This document shows positions 51,706 to 60,299 of a stretch of DNA of 64,000 nt, piece by piece (the stretch's first letter is position 1; each line of letters opens with the position of its first letter). Origin of the DNA: Algoriphagus sediminis (GTDB lineage: Bacteria > Bacteroidota > Bacteroidia > Cytophagales > Cyclobacteriaceae); assembly GCF_030403435.1 (NCBI RefSeq), contig NZ_JAUEPH010000003.1, positions 434,001 to 498,000 of the forward strand. Reading direction: 5' to 3'. The notes beneath the pieces are model-generated. The model was given only the letters and a program-made list of their open reading frames with translations, made no database searches and had not been told where the DNA came from. The position numbers and the translations under genes are program-made.

Positions 51706-52758
51706 ATGCTAATTAATGAAAACATGAGTTTTAAATCATTCTTCCGTATTCTTTTCATAGTGGCTTCTATTATTTGTACCATTTATTTCGTCCCATGGTT
51801 GATCCTGCGGGCATGGCTGGCACCGACACCTGATACCATTCAGGAGCAGGTAGATATGGCCATGAATTATAAGCTTGATGGGATCATCGTATATGTCGAT
51901 CAGGGCGGAAAAGAACCCCAATTCTATTGGGCAGGCTGGAAGGATCGAGACAAAAAAATCCCTGCCGATCCGAATTCACTTTTCAAGATCGCCAGTATCA
52001 GTAAGCTTTATATCGCTGCTGCAGCCAGTAAAATCGTAGCAAGTGGAAATCTTTCCTTGGATGATACTTTGGAGGAATTGCTCCCTGAAATCGCCCGACA
52101 CATCGAAAATTCTGATCAAATTACTCTTCGCCTTTTGATACAGCATCGATCGGGGATTCCAAACTATTCGGACCATCCCGATTATCCTTGGGATACCCCC
52201 TTTACCCGAAATATTCAAGCCTTGGAATTGATCTATGATTTGCCTGCGGACTTTCTACCCAACGAGAAATATGCCTATTCCAACACAAATTATTTGCTGA
52301 TCGGTGAAATTTTGGACAAAACCTTGGGCTTTTCTCATCATGATTATATCGGAACAGAGATTTTGGAGCCTCTGGGTTTGAAGCGAACCTATAGTTTACT
52401 CTCGGAAGTAGATCAGGACAAATTGATGAGTGGGTATTTTATTGGATATCCTTTGGACATTAAAGGGAATGATTTTATCCACCCTGGTGGATCCATGATA
52501 TCCACAGCTGAAGAAGTCGCTATTTTCCTTCGAGCCTTAAATGATGGGACATTGCTGACCGAAAAGGAACAGGAAATTTACTCTTCTGTGTATGTGTTTG
52601 AGCATACAGGGTTACTTCCTGGTTATCAGAGTATTGCCAAATACCATCCGGACATTGATGCAGTAGTGGTGCAGTTTGTGAACACCAATGGAGGCTATGC
52701 CTGGAATATCCACGAGATCGTGTATAATAAGGTGGTGAAGATTCTACGGTCCAAATAA
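51706..52758 (+). CDS. Serine hydrolase of the beta-lactamase/class C family, membrane-anchored
   Basis: A 350-aa protein with an N-terminal hydrophobic segment (residues 13-38). Starts at ATG 51706 or ATG 51724 are both possible. The penicillin-binding-fold motifs are SxxK 'SISK' (Ser97-Lys100), YxN in 'YAYSNTNYLLIGEIL', and HTG in 'EHTGLLPGY' in the place of KTG. Family members include D-aminopeptidases, esterases and transacylases. Third gene of the ankyrin/acyltransferase unit (21-nt gap); a hairpin terminator follows. Confidence 0.87.
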   Translation: MLINENMSFKSFFRILFIVASIICTIYFVPWLILRAWLAPTPDTIQEQVDMAMNYKLDGIIVYVDQGGKEPQFYWAGWKDRDKKIPADPNSLFKIASISKLYIAAAASKIVASGNLSLDDTLEELLPEIARHIENSDQITLRLLIQHRSGIPNYSDHPDYPWDTPFTRNIQALELIYDLPADFLPNEKYAYSNTNYLLIGEILDKTLGFSHHDYIGTEILEPLGLKRTYSLLSEVDQDKLMSGYFIGYPLDIKGNDFIHPGGSMISTAEEVAIFLRALNDGTLLTEKEQEIYSSVYVFEHTGLLPGYQSIAKYHPDIDAVVVQFVNTNGGYAWNIHEIVYNKVVKILRSK

Positions 52759-52792
52759 AATCAGGAGTCAAGAGTCGACTCTTCCTGATTTT
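52757..52792 (+). terminator. Strong palindromic terminator
   Basis: AAAATCAGGA (52757-52766) / TCCTGATTTT (52783-52792) encloses the palindrome AGAGTCGACTCT (52771-52782). The stem starts at the stop codon of the serine hydrolase gene. Confidence 0.8.
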
Positions 52793-52881
52793 GAAAAAGA
52801 GCTTTTTTCCAAAAAAGTGGGCTTGTAATTATTCTTCTTTCAGCTATTTGATAATTCTTTCCCTCAAAAGCCCATTTCTTC

Positions 52882-52889
52882 TATCTTTG
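52882..52889 (+). promoter_or_regulatory. -7 promoter element of the ileS leader RNA
   Basis: TATCTTTG is an exact TAnnTTTG match; the structured leader begins about 5-12 nt further on. The -33 element is weak at standard spacing (a TTTG at 52847-52850 is too far). Confidence 0.6.
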
Positions 52890-52893
52890 TGCC

Positions 52894-53009
52894 TGCTTTT
52901 GAGAGGGATAAATCCTTCTCTCGCGTGAGGGATAGAAGCGGCATCCTTCTGACGCAGTCAGAAGATATAGCGGATAGCCCGACCACGGCCATAAGCCGGG
53001 GTCACGCCC
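52894..53009 (+). ncRNA. Structured leader / small RNA upstream of ileS
   Basis: About 115 nt with ordered helices: GAGAG (52901-52905) with CTCTC (52918-52922); a perfect 8-bp stem CTTCTGAC (52946-52953) / GTCAGAAG (52957-52964) with loop GCA; and GACC (52981-52984) with GGTC (53000-53003) around CGGC (52986-52989) / GCCG (95-98 of the same block). Single-stranded blocks such as GGATAGAAGCGGCATCC and GCGGATAGCCCGACC look conserved. I recall similar text recurring in Bacteroidota genomes, perhaps the Flavo-1 RNA family, but cannot verify it. It has no T-box-like consensus. It could be an independent sRNA or an ileS leader; no terminator T run follows it. Confidence 0.6.
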
Positions 53010-53044
53010 ATAGAAAAATACCTAATGAATCCAGGAAAGGAATC

Positions 53045-56000
53045 GTGAAAAAGTATCAAGAATATAAGCAAGTCAACTACCCTGAGATCGGGGAAAGTAT
53101 CCTGAGCTACTGGAAGGAAAATGAGATTTTCGAAAAATCCATCACAAACAGGGAAGGAGCTGAGACCTTTACGTTTTTTGAGGGACCGCCTTCGGCAAAT
53201 GGAACGCCAGGAATCCACCATGTGATGGCCCGGACCCTTAAGGATATTTTCTGTCGATATAAGACTTTGAAAGGATTTCAGGTAAAGAGAAAAGGAGGTT
53301 GGGATACGCACGGGCTTCCTGTGGAACTTCAAGTAGAGAAGGAACTGGGCATCACCAAAGAAGATATCGGGAAGAAGATCTCCGTTGAGGAATACAACAA
53401 ACGCTGCAAGGAAACGGTCATGCGATTCAAGGATGAATGGGATGATTTGACAGAGAAGATCGGTTACTGGGTGGATCTAGATGATCCATATATCACCTTT
53501 GATTCAAAGTATATTGAGACGCTCTGGAGTCTTTTGAAAAGACTTTATGAAAAGGATTTATTATACAAAGGCTACACGATTCAGCCTTATTCCCCTGCAG
53601 CAGGGACAGGTCTAAGTTCCCACGAGCTAAACCAACCTGGAACCTATAAGGACGTAAAGGACACTTCGATTACGGCTCAATTCAAGCTAAAAGATCAAGA
53701 AAACACCTACATCCTCGCCTGGACTACCACACCCTGGACTTTGCCTTCAAACTCCGCACTCGCAATAGGTGAGAAACTGGATTATGTAAAGGTGAGAACG
53801 TATAATCCTTACACCTTCGATCCTGAGTTTGTGATATTAGCTAAAGCTCGAATGGGAGCTTATTTCAATAAGAAAGCTGCAGACTTAAAGGTGGATGATT
53901 ACCAGCCTGGAGATAAGCTGATTCCTTACCAAATCGTGGAGGAATTCAAAGGTAAGAATATGCTTGGCTGGGAGTATGATCAGCTATTTCCAATTGAGGG
54001 ATTGGCTTTGGCTCATCCGGCCTTTACGGTGATTTCAGGAGATTATGTGACTACTGAAGACGGTACAGGAATCGTTCATTTGGCCAAAGCATTTGGAGCG
54101 GATGACTTCAGGACTCTGGTGCAGAATAATGTTCCCGGAGTTTTCGTGAAAGATGAGAAAGAAAACGACATTCCTGTGGTGGATAAGCAGGGAAAATTTT
54201 TACCTGTTGTTGGGGAGTATCTCGCTGCTAAAATGCAGGAACATGGGATCAATGCCCATAAAGCCTTTGGGGTAGACGATTTCTACGTCAAAAATTATAC
54301 TGAGGATGATGAGAATCAAGCTGATTACAAAAACACAGATATCATCATTTCTATCATTCTGAAGAATGAGAATAAGGCTTTTAAGGTGGAGAAATATGAG
54401 CACAGCTACCCACACTGCTGGAGAACGGATAAGCCCGTGCTTTACTACCCCTTGGAAAGCTGGTTTATAAAAACCACAGCCTACAAGGATCGCCTGGTGG
54501 AATTAAATAAAACGATCAACTGGAAACCTGAGGCTACCGGAACTGGGCGCTTTGGCAACTGGCTTGAAAATTTGGTGGATTGGAATTTATCCCGATCCAG
54601 ATTTTGGGGAACACCACTTCCAATCTGGAGAACCAAGGATGGAAGTGAAGAAAAATGCATAGGCTCTATTGCAGAGTTGGAAGCTGAAATTCAGAAATCT
54701 ATCAACGCTGGATTTATGACCTCCTCTCCGTATGAAGGGAAGGAGCTGGATCTTCATAGACCCTATGTAGATGATGTGATTTTGGTGTCTTCGGATGGAA
54801 AAGAAATGTACCGAGAATCAGACTTAATTGATGTTTGGTTTGATTCTGGAGCTATGCCTTATGCTCAGTGGCATTATCCCTTTGAAAATGAAGATATTTT
54901 CAAAGCAAATTATCCCGCCGACTATATTGCTGAAGGTGTAGACCAAACGCGTGGATGGTTCTTTACCCTGCATGCTATTGCAGTAATGCTTTTTGATAGC
55001 GTAGCCTTCAAAAATGTAGTAGCCAATGGCCTAGTTCTGGATCAGAATGGAAATAAGATGTCCAAGCGATTGGGGAATGCCATTGATCCATTTAAAACCT
55101 TAAAGGAATATGGTCCTGACGCTTTGAGGTGGTATATGCTTAGCAATGCCAATCCTTGGGATAACCTTAAGTTTAGCTTGGACGGAGTGGCAGAAGTACA
55201 AAGAAGGTTCTTTGGCACTCTTCAAAACACGTATAATTTCTTTGCGCTCTATGCCAACCTGGACCATTTCGTGTATTCTGAGGGAAAGGTGATTCCTGTG
55301 AGTGAAAGAGCAGAACTCGATCAGTGGATTGTATCCAAACTCCAATCTTTGATTTTAGAAGTGGAGGAGTCTATGGATAATTATGATGCTACGAAGGCGA
55401 CTCGAGCTATCATGAACTTTACGGTAGATCAGCTTTCGAACTGGTATGTGAGATTGGCAAGAAAGCGTTTCTGGAGAGGAGAAATGAGTGCTGATAAGCA
55501 AGCAGCTTATGAGACGCTTTATGAATGTCTGAGTACTTTAAGCCAATTGATGTCTTCTTTTGCTCCATTCTATACCGATTGGTTGTATCAAAATTTGACG
55601 CAGGCTTTGGATAAAAAAGAGGAGTCTGTTCATTTGACTGATTGGAAAGAAGCAGATCAATCTCTGATCAATTCTGATTTAGAAACGAGTATGGGACTGG
55701 CCCAAACCATATCTTCTTTGGTCCATTCTCTTCGAAAAAAGGAAAAGCTGAAGGTCCGTCAACCCCTGCAGAGAATTTTAATTCCAATTCTCTCTGAAAC
55801 CACCAGAAAGCAGATTGAGCATGTAGAAGAGCTTATCAAGTCTGAGGTCAACATCAAGGAGGTGGAATATATAGATGATGCATCTGGTATTTTAGTTAAA
55901 GAAGTGAAACCAAATCTCCCCGTTTTAGGTAAAAAACTTGGGCCAAAAATGAGGTTTGTCGTAGCTGCCATAAAATCCTGGGGTCAGGAGGAGATTGCTG

Positions 56001-56419
56001 AGATCGAAAGAAATGGATCCATCGAGGTGGATGCTGATGGCGAAAAAATAAGTATTTCAGTTGATGAAGTTCTAATAAGCTCACAGGATATCCCTGGCTG
56101 GTCCGTAGCTAGTGACCAAAGCATAACTGTGGCATTGGATGTTACGTTGACGGATGAATTGAAGCAGGAAGGAATTGCCAGAGATTTGGTGAACCGAATC
56201 CAGAACCTTCGTAAAGAAATGGGTCTTGAGGTTCAGGATAAGATTGTAATTGAGGTGAAAACCGATCAGGAACTTGTGGAAGCGGCGATTCTTAATTTTG
56301 GAGATTATATCCAGACTGAAACTCAGGCAAATTCTTTATCAGGAAGTAAAGAGCTAAGTGAAGGTACTGCTCTGGATCTGGATGATTTTGATGTATTGGT
56401 TCAAGTGAAAAAAGATTAA
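53045..56419 (+). CDS. ileS: Isoleucyl-tRNA synthetase
   Basis: A 1,124-aa class I aminoacyl-tRNA synthetase. GTG at 53045, preceded by AGGAAAGG, is the start and gives the family N-terminus 'KKYQEYKQVNYPEIGESILSYWKENEIFEKS'; the open frame further upstream is the leader RNA. HIGH-type motif 'PSANGTPGIHH' and 'KGGWDTHGLPVELQVEKELG' follow, then the editing domain ('TTTPWTLPSN', 'GTGIVHLAKAFGADD'), 'GVDQTRGWFFTLHA', KMSKS 'NKMSKRLGN' and the anticodon-binding C-terminus. It attaches Ile to tRNA(Ile). Bacteroidota often carry a dksA-like gene between ileS and lspA; here lspA follows directly after 10 nt. Confidence 0.95.
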   Translation: MKKYQEYKQVNYPEIGESILSYWKENEIFEKSITNREGAETFTFFEGPPSANGTPGIHHVMARTLKDIFCRYKTLKGFQVKRKGGWDTHGLPVELQVEKELGITKEDIGKKISVEEYNKRCKETVMRFKDEWDDLTEKIGYWVDLDDPYITFDSKYIETLWSLLKRLYEKDLLYKGYTIQPYSPAAGTGLSSHELNQPGTYKDVKDTSITAQFKLKDQENTYILAWTTTPWTLPSNSALAIGEKLDYVKVRTYNPYTFDPEFVILAKARMGAYFNKKAADLKVDDYQPGDKLIPYQIVEEFKGKNMLGWEYDQLFPIEGLALAHPAFTVISGDYVTTEDGTGIVHLAKAFGADDFRTLVQNNVPGVFVKDEKENDIPVVDKQGKFLPVVGEYLAAKMQEHGINAHKAFGVDDFYVKNYTEDDENQADYKNTDIIISIILKNENKAFKVEKYEHSYPHCWRTDKPVLYYPLESWFIKTTAYKDRLVELNKTINWKPEATGTGRFGNWLENLVDWNLSRSRFWGTPLPIWRTKDGSEEKCIGSIAELEAEIQKSINAGFMTSSPYEGKELDLHRPYVDDVILVSSDGKEMYRESDLIDVWFDSGAMPYAQWHYPFENEDIFKANYPADYIAEGVDQTRGWFFTLHAIAVMLFDSVAFKNVVANGLVLDQNGNKMSKRLGNAIDPFKTLKEYGPDALRWYMLSNANPWDNLKFSLDGVAEVQRRFFGTLQNTYNFFALYANLDHFVYSEGKVIPVSERAELDQWIVSKLQSLILEVEESMDNYDATKATRAIMNFTVDQLSNWYVRLARKRFWRGEMSADKQAAYETLYECLSTLSQLMSSFAPFYTDWLYQNLTQALDKKEESVHLTDWKEADQSLINSDLETSMGLAQTISSLVHSLRKKEKLKVRQPLQRILIPILSETTRKQIEHVEELIKSEVNIKEVEYIDDASGILVKEVKPNLPVLGKKLGPKMRFVVAAIKSWGQEEIAEIERNGSIEVDADGEKISISVDEVLISSQDIPGWSVASDQSITVALDVTLTDELKQEGIARDLVNRIQNLRKEMGLEVQDKIVIEVKTDQELVEAAILNFGDYIQTETQANSLSGSKELSEGTALDLDDFDVLVQVKKD

Positions 56420-56429
56420 ATCAAGGTAG

Positions 56430-57068
56430 ATGAATCAGTATCTGAAGTATTTTGGGATAACTCTTTTGGTCATTTTAATTGACCAGGCAGTGAAGATGTG
56501 GGTTCATTTTGAGATGGACTTTGGAACCCCTGGGCAGATCCAGGTTTTTGGTGACTGGTTTAAGCTTCATTACACCACCAATCCCGGGATGGCATTTGGG
56601 ATGGAGCTTGGGACCGAATACGGGAAACTAATTCTGACTTCATTCAGGTTATTGGCCATGTTTGGAATCGGGTATTATCTCTATTATATCATTAGCCAGA
56701 AGCAGCATCCCATTTATATTCTATGTATTGCCATGATTTTGGGCGGGGCAATAGGAAACCTAGTGGATTCCATTTTCTACGGTGTTTGGTTACAAAATGC
56801 TCCTTACAATGCCCCGACACCATGGTTCCATGGTCAAGTGGTAGATATGTTTTATATCGATATTTGGGAAGGGTATTTACCAGAGTGGATCCCATTGGTT
56901 GGTGGGGATTATACAGCCTTATGGCCAATCTTTAATATTGCTGATGCTTCGATCTTCGTTTCTGTAGGGATTATATTGATTTTCCAGAAGCGATTTTTCC
57001 CTGATAAAAAAGAAGAAGAGAGTTTGGAGCAAGAGGAGTCAATTGAACAGAAAATCTCTGAAGAGTAA
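56430..57068 (+). CDS. lspA: Lipoprotein signal peptidase (signal peptidase II)
   Basis: A 212-aa membrane protein with four segments and the aspartyl-protease pair of LspA: 'GQVVDMFYID' (Asp139) and 'FNIADASI' (Asp172), with the conserved 'HYTTNPGMAFGM' and 'GGAIGNLVDSIFYG' boxes. It cleaves prolipoproteins at the lipobox Cys, consistent with the many lipoproteins in the window. The acidic C-terminal tail (about 25 residues, 'KKEEESLEQEESIEQK') is longer than in enterobacterial LspA. Cotranscribed with ileS (10-nt gap); a terminator follows. Confidence 0.93.
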   Translation: MNQYLKYFGITLLVILIDQAVKMWVHFEMDFGTPGQIQVFGDWFKLHYTTNPGMAFGMELGTEYGKLILTSFRLLAMFGIGYYLYYIISQKQHPIYILCIAMILGGAIGNLVDSIFYGVWLQNAPYNAPTPWFHGQVVDMFYIDIWEGYLPEWIPLVGGDYTALWPIFNIADASIFVSVGIILIFQKRFFPDKKEEESLEQEESIEQKISEE

Positions 57069-57097
57069 ATTCAAAATCGCTGATTTAAATATTTCCG

Positions 57098-57129
57098 CCC
57101 GGTCAAAGCTGATTTGATCGGGTTTTTTT
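57098..57129 (+). terminator. Terminator of the ileS-lspA unit
   Basis: CCCGGTCAAA (57098-57107) / TTTGATCGGG (57113-57122), one wobble pair, loop GCTGA, followed by seven Ts. Confidence 0.88.
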
Positions 57130-57217
57130 GTACTTTTCAATTTGCAACGCAATGCACAATTTGCCTTCAAGGATAGTTTGCTTGCTTAAGAAAATCGCCA
57201 CCAGCCCACATTTCTTA

Positions 57218-60142
57218 ATGATTGTAAACCCAGATCAACCCTTTCAAATAGTTTATTCTCTTTATAGTCATGAGTACCTAGGATTACTTTTTGAGTCCTA
57301 TGCAGTACAGCTTGATGAACAGGGAAGACTTTCTCTCGCCAATCAAAATATCAGTTTCCAAAATGCAGACGAGTTCGATTCTGGTCTGGATGAAAGAGAT
57401 TATAAGCTAATTAAGCTAATGGATAAAATGGCTCAGGAAGTTATCGTGAAGCCATACATAAAAAGGAATATCCGTCCCAAGGATTTCTTACGCAAAATCT
57501 ATGATCCTAAAACCGAGGATAAAGTCATTCAGGAAAGGCTAGAGAGAGATTTAGAGGTTTTGCGTTCGAAAATTTTGCCACTTCTTATAGGAAAGAGGCT
57601 CTTCGAGATGGCCAACGACAAAAACCCCATTTATAAAGAAATAAGAGTTCATCCTGAGCCTGTCACGATTCACTTTCACTTTTTTAAGAACGATGGTCAT
57701 ACTCAGTATAAACCGACATTTAGGCATGCCGGTGAAAAGCTTGAAATTGATAATCGAAATGGGGTGTTGTTATGCCATGAACCGGCATGGCTGCTGATGC
57801 AGGATCAGCTTTTTCATTTCGATAAAAACCTGGATGGAAAGAAACTGATTCCATTTTTAAGGAAGAAGTTTGTAGTGATTGAGAAAAGGTTTGAACCCGC
57901 TTATTATAGTAAGTTCATCACCAGTCTACTTGCTCATTATGATGTGTTTGCCCATGGTTTTGAGGTAATAGTGGAGCGTAGTAGTCCTGAGGTTCTGGTT
58001 GGAATCAGTGATCTCCCCAGTAGCGAAACCCAGGATTTGTTTGAAAAGAGAGAAGGTGAAATTCCTCAAAGCCAAATCGCTTTTGAGTTGAGGTTTCGCT
58101 ATGGGCAGAATGAATTCAGGGCAGATCAAACTGGTGCTCATAATGTTCGGATGGAGCAGGATGGAGACAACTATACTTTTTATAAGGTTATCCGAAGTGA
58201 GCAGAAAGAGCGCTATTTCGGAAAGCTGCTGAATGACCTGGGATTACCTATTCGAAGGGGAAGAGTGAGTATGCCAAAAACAGAGGCCTTTGACTGGATC
58301 ACCGAAAATGAGGATTTGCTAGAATCAGAGGGAGTGAAAATTATTCAAATTGACTCCAATTCGGGAAGAACTTATCACATCGGTAAGGCTCAAATTTCTA
58401 TCGAAGTGAATGAAAGCATTGACTGGTTTGATGTAAATGCTCAGATAAAATTCGGCTTGTATTTGGTGAGCTTTGCAAAGCTCAGGAAGCTGATGATAGC
58501 TGGTAAAACAGAATTTGAACTTCCGAACGGTGAAATCGCAGTGATACCTTCTTCCTGGTTTGTCAATTATTCTGAGCTTTTCAGTTTAATGGAAGATCGG
58601 GGCCAGGAGAATACGCTCGTGATGAGAAAGCATCATATTGCACTGGCTGAAGATCTCGAAAAAGGGAATTTAGTGAGTCTTACTTTAAGCAGAAAACTGG
58701 AGGGCTTAAAAGATTTCAAGAAAATCGAGCAATATGAAATCTCACCTCTTTTTGAAGGGGTTCTCCGCCCTTATCAAAAGGAAGGGTATAACTGGCTGAG
58801 GTTTCTGAATGAGTATAAATTTGGAGGCTGTCTGGCTGATGATATGGGTCTTGGAAAGACCGTCCAAACATTGGCCCTTTTGGCTCACGAAAAGCAGGAG
58901 AATCCAGATTTAACCTCACTTTTGGTGATGCCCACTTCCCTGATTTACAACTGGCAGCTGGAAGCAAAGAAGTTCACACCAAGTTTGAAAATTCTTGTTT
59001 ATACAGGAACCAATAGAAATAAAGATCCATGGCAATTTGGAGATTTCGACCTGGTCTTAACCAGCTACGGTATTACGAGGTTGGACGTTGATATTCTTGA
59101 GCAGTTCTATTTCAATTATGTGATTCTGGATGAATCACAAGCTATCAAAAACCCTTCAAGCAATATCGCCACTGCGGTAAACAGGCTGAAATGCAAGCAT
59201 AAACTAATTCTAACAGGAACTCCCGTAGAGAATGGGACCATGGACCTTTGGTCTCAAATGAATTTTGTAAATACGGGTCTTTTAGGCTCCCAAGCCACAT
59301 TTAAAAAGAATTTCCTATTTGCCATAGAGAAACAGAAGGATATGGATAAGGCTCAACGTCTTGCGGCTATGATCAAGCCCTTTATTCTAAGACGTCTGAA
59401 GTCTCAGGTGGCTACTGATCTTCCAGAAAAGATTACCAATGTCAAATACTCGGGAATGACATCAGAGCAGGAGGAAGTTTATGAGGAGGTTAAAAACTAT
59501 TACCGAGAAAAAATCATAAATGACATTCAGGAATTAGGTGGTGGTTCTCAGAAATTTACCCTCTTGCGGGGACTAACACAGCTAAGACAGATTGCGAACC
59601 ATCCCAAACTTGTAAAGGATGATTTTGAAGGAGAATCAGGAAAACTTGAAGATGTGACTTACATGCTTCAGTCCTCCATTTCCGAAGGTCATAAGGTATT
59701 GGTCTTTAGTCAATTTGTAAGACATCTTAGCATAGTTAGGGAGTATTTAGATTCCAGGGATGTTCCGTATTCGTATTTGGATGGGGCGACCAAAGACCGG
59801 CAGGCTCAAGTGGAGAATTTTCAGGAGAATGAGGATGTAAAGGTGTTTTTGATTTCATTAAAAGCTGGTGGTGTGGGACTAAATTTGACGAAGGCGGAAT
59901 ATGTGTTCTTGCTTGATCCATGGTGGAATCCTGCAGTTGAAGCACAGGCCATAGACCGTGCTCATCGGATTGGGCAAAAGAATAAGGTCATTATTTATAA
60001 GTTCATCACTAAAGGAACTGTAGAGGAAAAAATTATGGCTTTGCAGGACCGAAAGCTTGCCCTGGCAGGAGAGTTAATCGGTTCGGAAGAGAGCTTCATG
60101 AAGAGTCTTGACCAGGAAGATATTTCCGCGCTTTTGGATTAA
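57218..60142 (+). CDS. SNF2-family DEAD/DEAH-type helicase
   Basis: A 974-aa protein from ATG 57218 ('MIVNPDQPFQIVYSLYSHEYLGLLFESY'); in-frame ATG 57152 and TTG 57128 are upstream, but the latter falls in the T run of the terminator. The long N-terminal region (~530 aa) has a bacterial SNF2-associated character. The Swi2/Snf2 ATPase follows: 'ADDMGLGKTVQTLALL' (I), 'VLTSYGI' (Ic), 'DESQAIKNPSSN' (II), 'LTGTPVENG' (III), 'KVLVFSQF' (IV), 'LISLKAGGVGLNLTKAE' (V) and 'QAIDRAHRIGQ' (VI). It remodels or translocates on nucleic acid-protein complexes. Substrate unknown. Confidence 0.9.
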   Translation: MIVNPDQPFQIVYSLYSHEYLGLLFESYAVQLDEQGRLSLANQNISFQNADEFDSGLDERDYKLIKLMDKMAQEVIVKPYIKRNIRPKDFLRKIYDPKTEDKVIQERLERDLEVLRSKILPLLIGKRLFEMANDKNPIYKEIRVHPEPVTIHFHFFKNDGHTQYKPTFRHAGEKLEIDNRNGVLLCHEPAWLLMQDQLFHFDKNLDGKKLIPFLRKKFVVIEKRFEPAYYSKFITSLLAHYDVFAHGFEVIVERSSPEVLVGISDLPSSETQDLFEKREGEIPQSQIAFELRFRYGQNEFRADQTGAHNVRMEQDGDNYTFYKVIRSEQKERYFGKLLNDLGLPIRRGRVSMPKTEAFDWITENEDLLESEGVKIIQIDSNSGRTYHIGKAQISIEVNESIDWFDVNAQIKFGLYLVSFAKLRKLMIAGKTEFELPNGEIAVIPSSWFVNYSELFSLMEDRGQENTLVMRKHHIALAEDLEKGNLVSLTLSRKLEGLKDFKKIEQYEISPLFEGVLRPYQKEGYNWLRFLNEYKFGGCLADDMGLGKTVQTLALLAHEKQENPDLTSLLVMPTSLIYNWQLEAKKFTPSLKILVYTGTNRNKDPWQFGDFDLVLTSYGITRLDVDILEQFYFNYVILDESQAIKNPSSNIATAVNRLKCKHKLILTGTPVENGTMDLWSQMNFVNTGLLGSQATFKKNFLFAIEKQKDMDKAQRLAAMIKPFILRRLKSQVATDLPEKITNVKYSGMTSEQEEVYEEVKNYYREKIINDIQELGGGSQKFTLLRGLTQLRQIANHPKLVKDDFEGESGKLEDVTYMLQSSISEGHKVLVFSQFVRHLSIVREYLDSRDVPYSYLDGATKDRQAQVENFQENEDVKVFLISLKAGGVGLNLTKAEYVFLLDPWWNPAVEAQAIDRAHRIGQKNKVIIYKFITKGTVEEKIMALQDRKLALAGELIGSEESFMKSLDQEDISALLD

Positions 60143-60299
60143 ACCAGGGTTTTAAGAAAGCGCATTCTGTTTATACACTTGATTGTCAATGTTCTAAGAA
60201 AAGTTAGCAAATAATTAATCTTAAATTCTCATTGAAAGCTGGTTTTTCAAGGATATTATTCTTTAAATTAATTCAATATTATTTTCAAGCCCGCACCAC

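Noticed and set aside
52890..53015. T-box riboswitch controlling ileS
   Set aside because: No T-box sequence (AGGGUGGNACCGCG-like) and no terminator/antiterminator pair is present; T-boxes are mainly a Firmicutes feature.
52889..53044. N-terminal extension of IleRS by 52 residues
   Set aside because: The frame is open, but it would translate the structured leader RNA. The GTG at 53045 has AGGAAAGG upstream and gives the usual IleRS N-terminus.
57128..57217. Longer SNF2 helicase start at TTG 57128 or ATG 57152
   Set aside because: TTG 57128 lies in the T run of the lspA terminator. ATG 57218 fits the recalled family N-terminus; ATG 57152 remains possible but is less likely.
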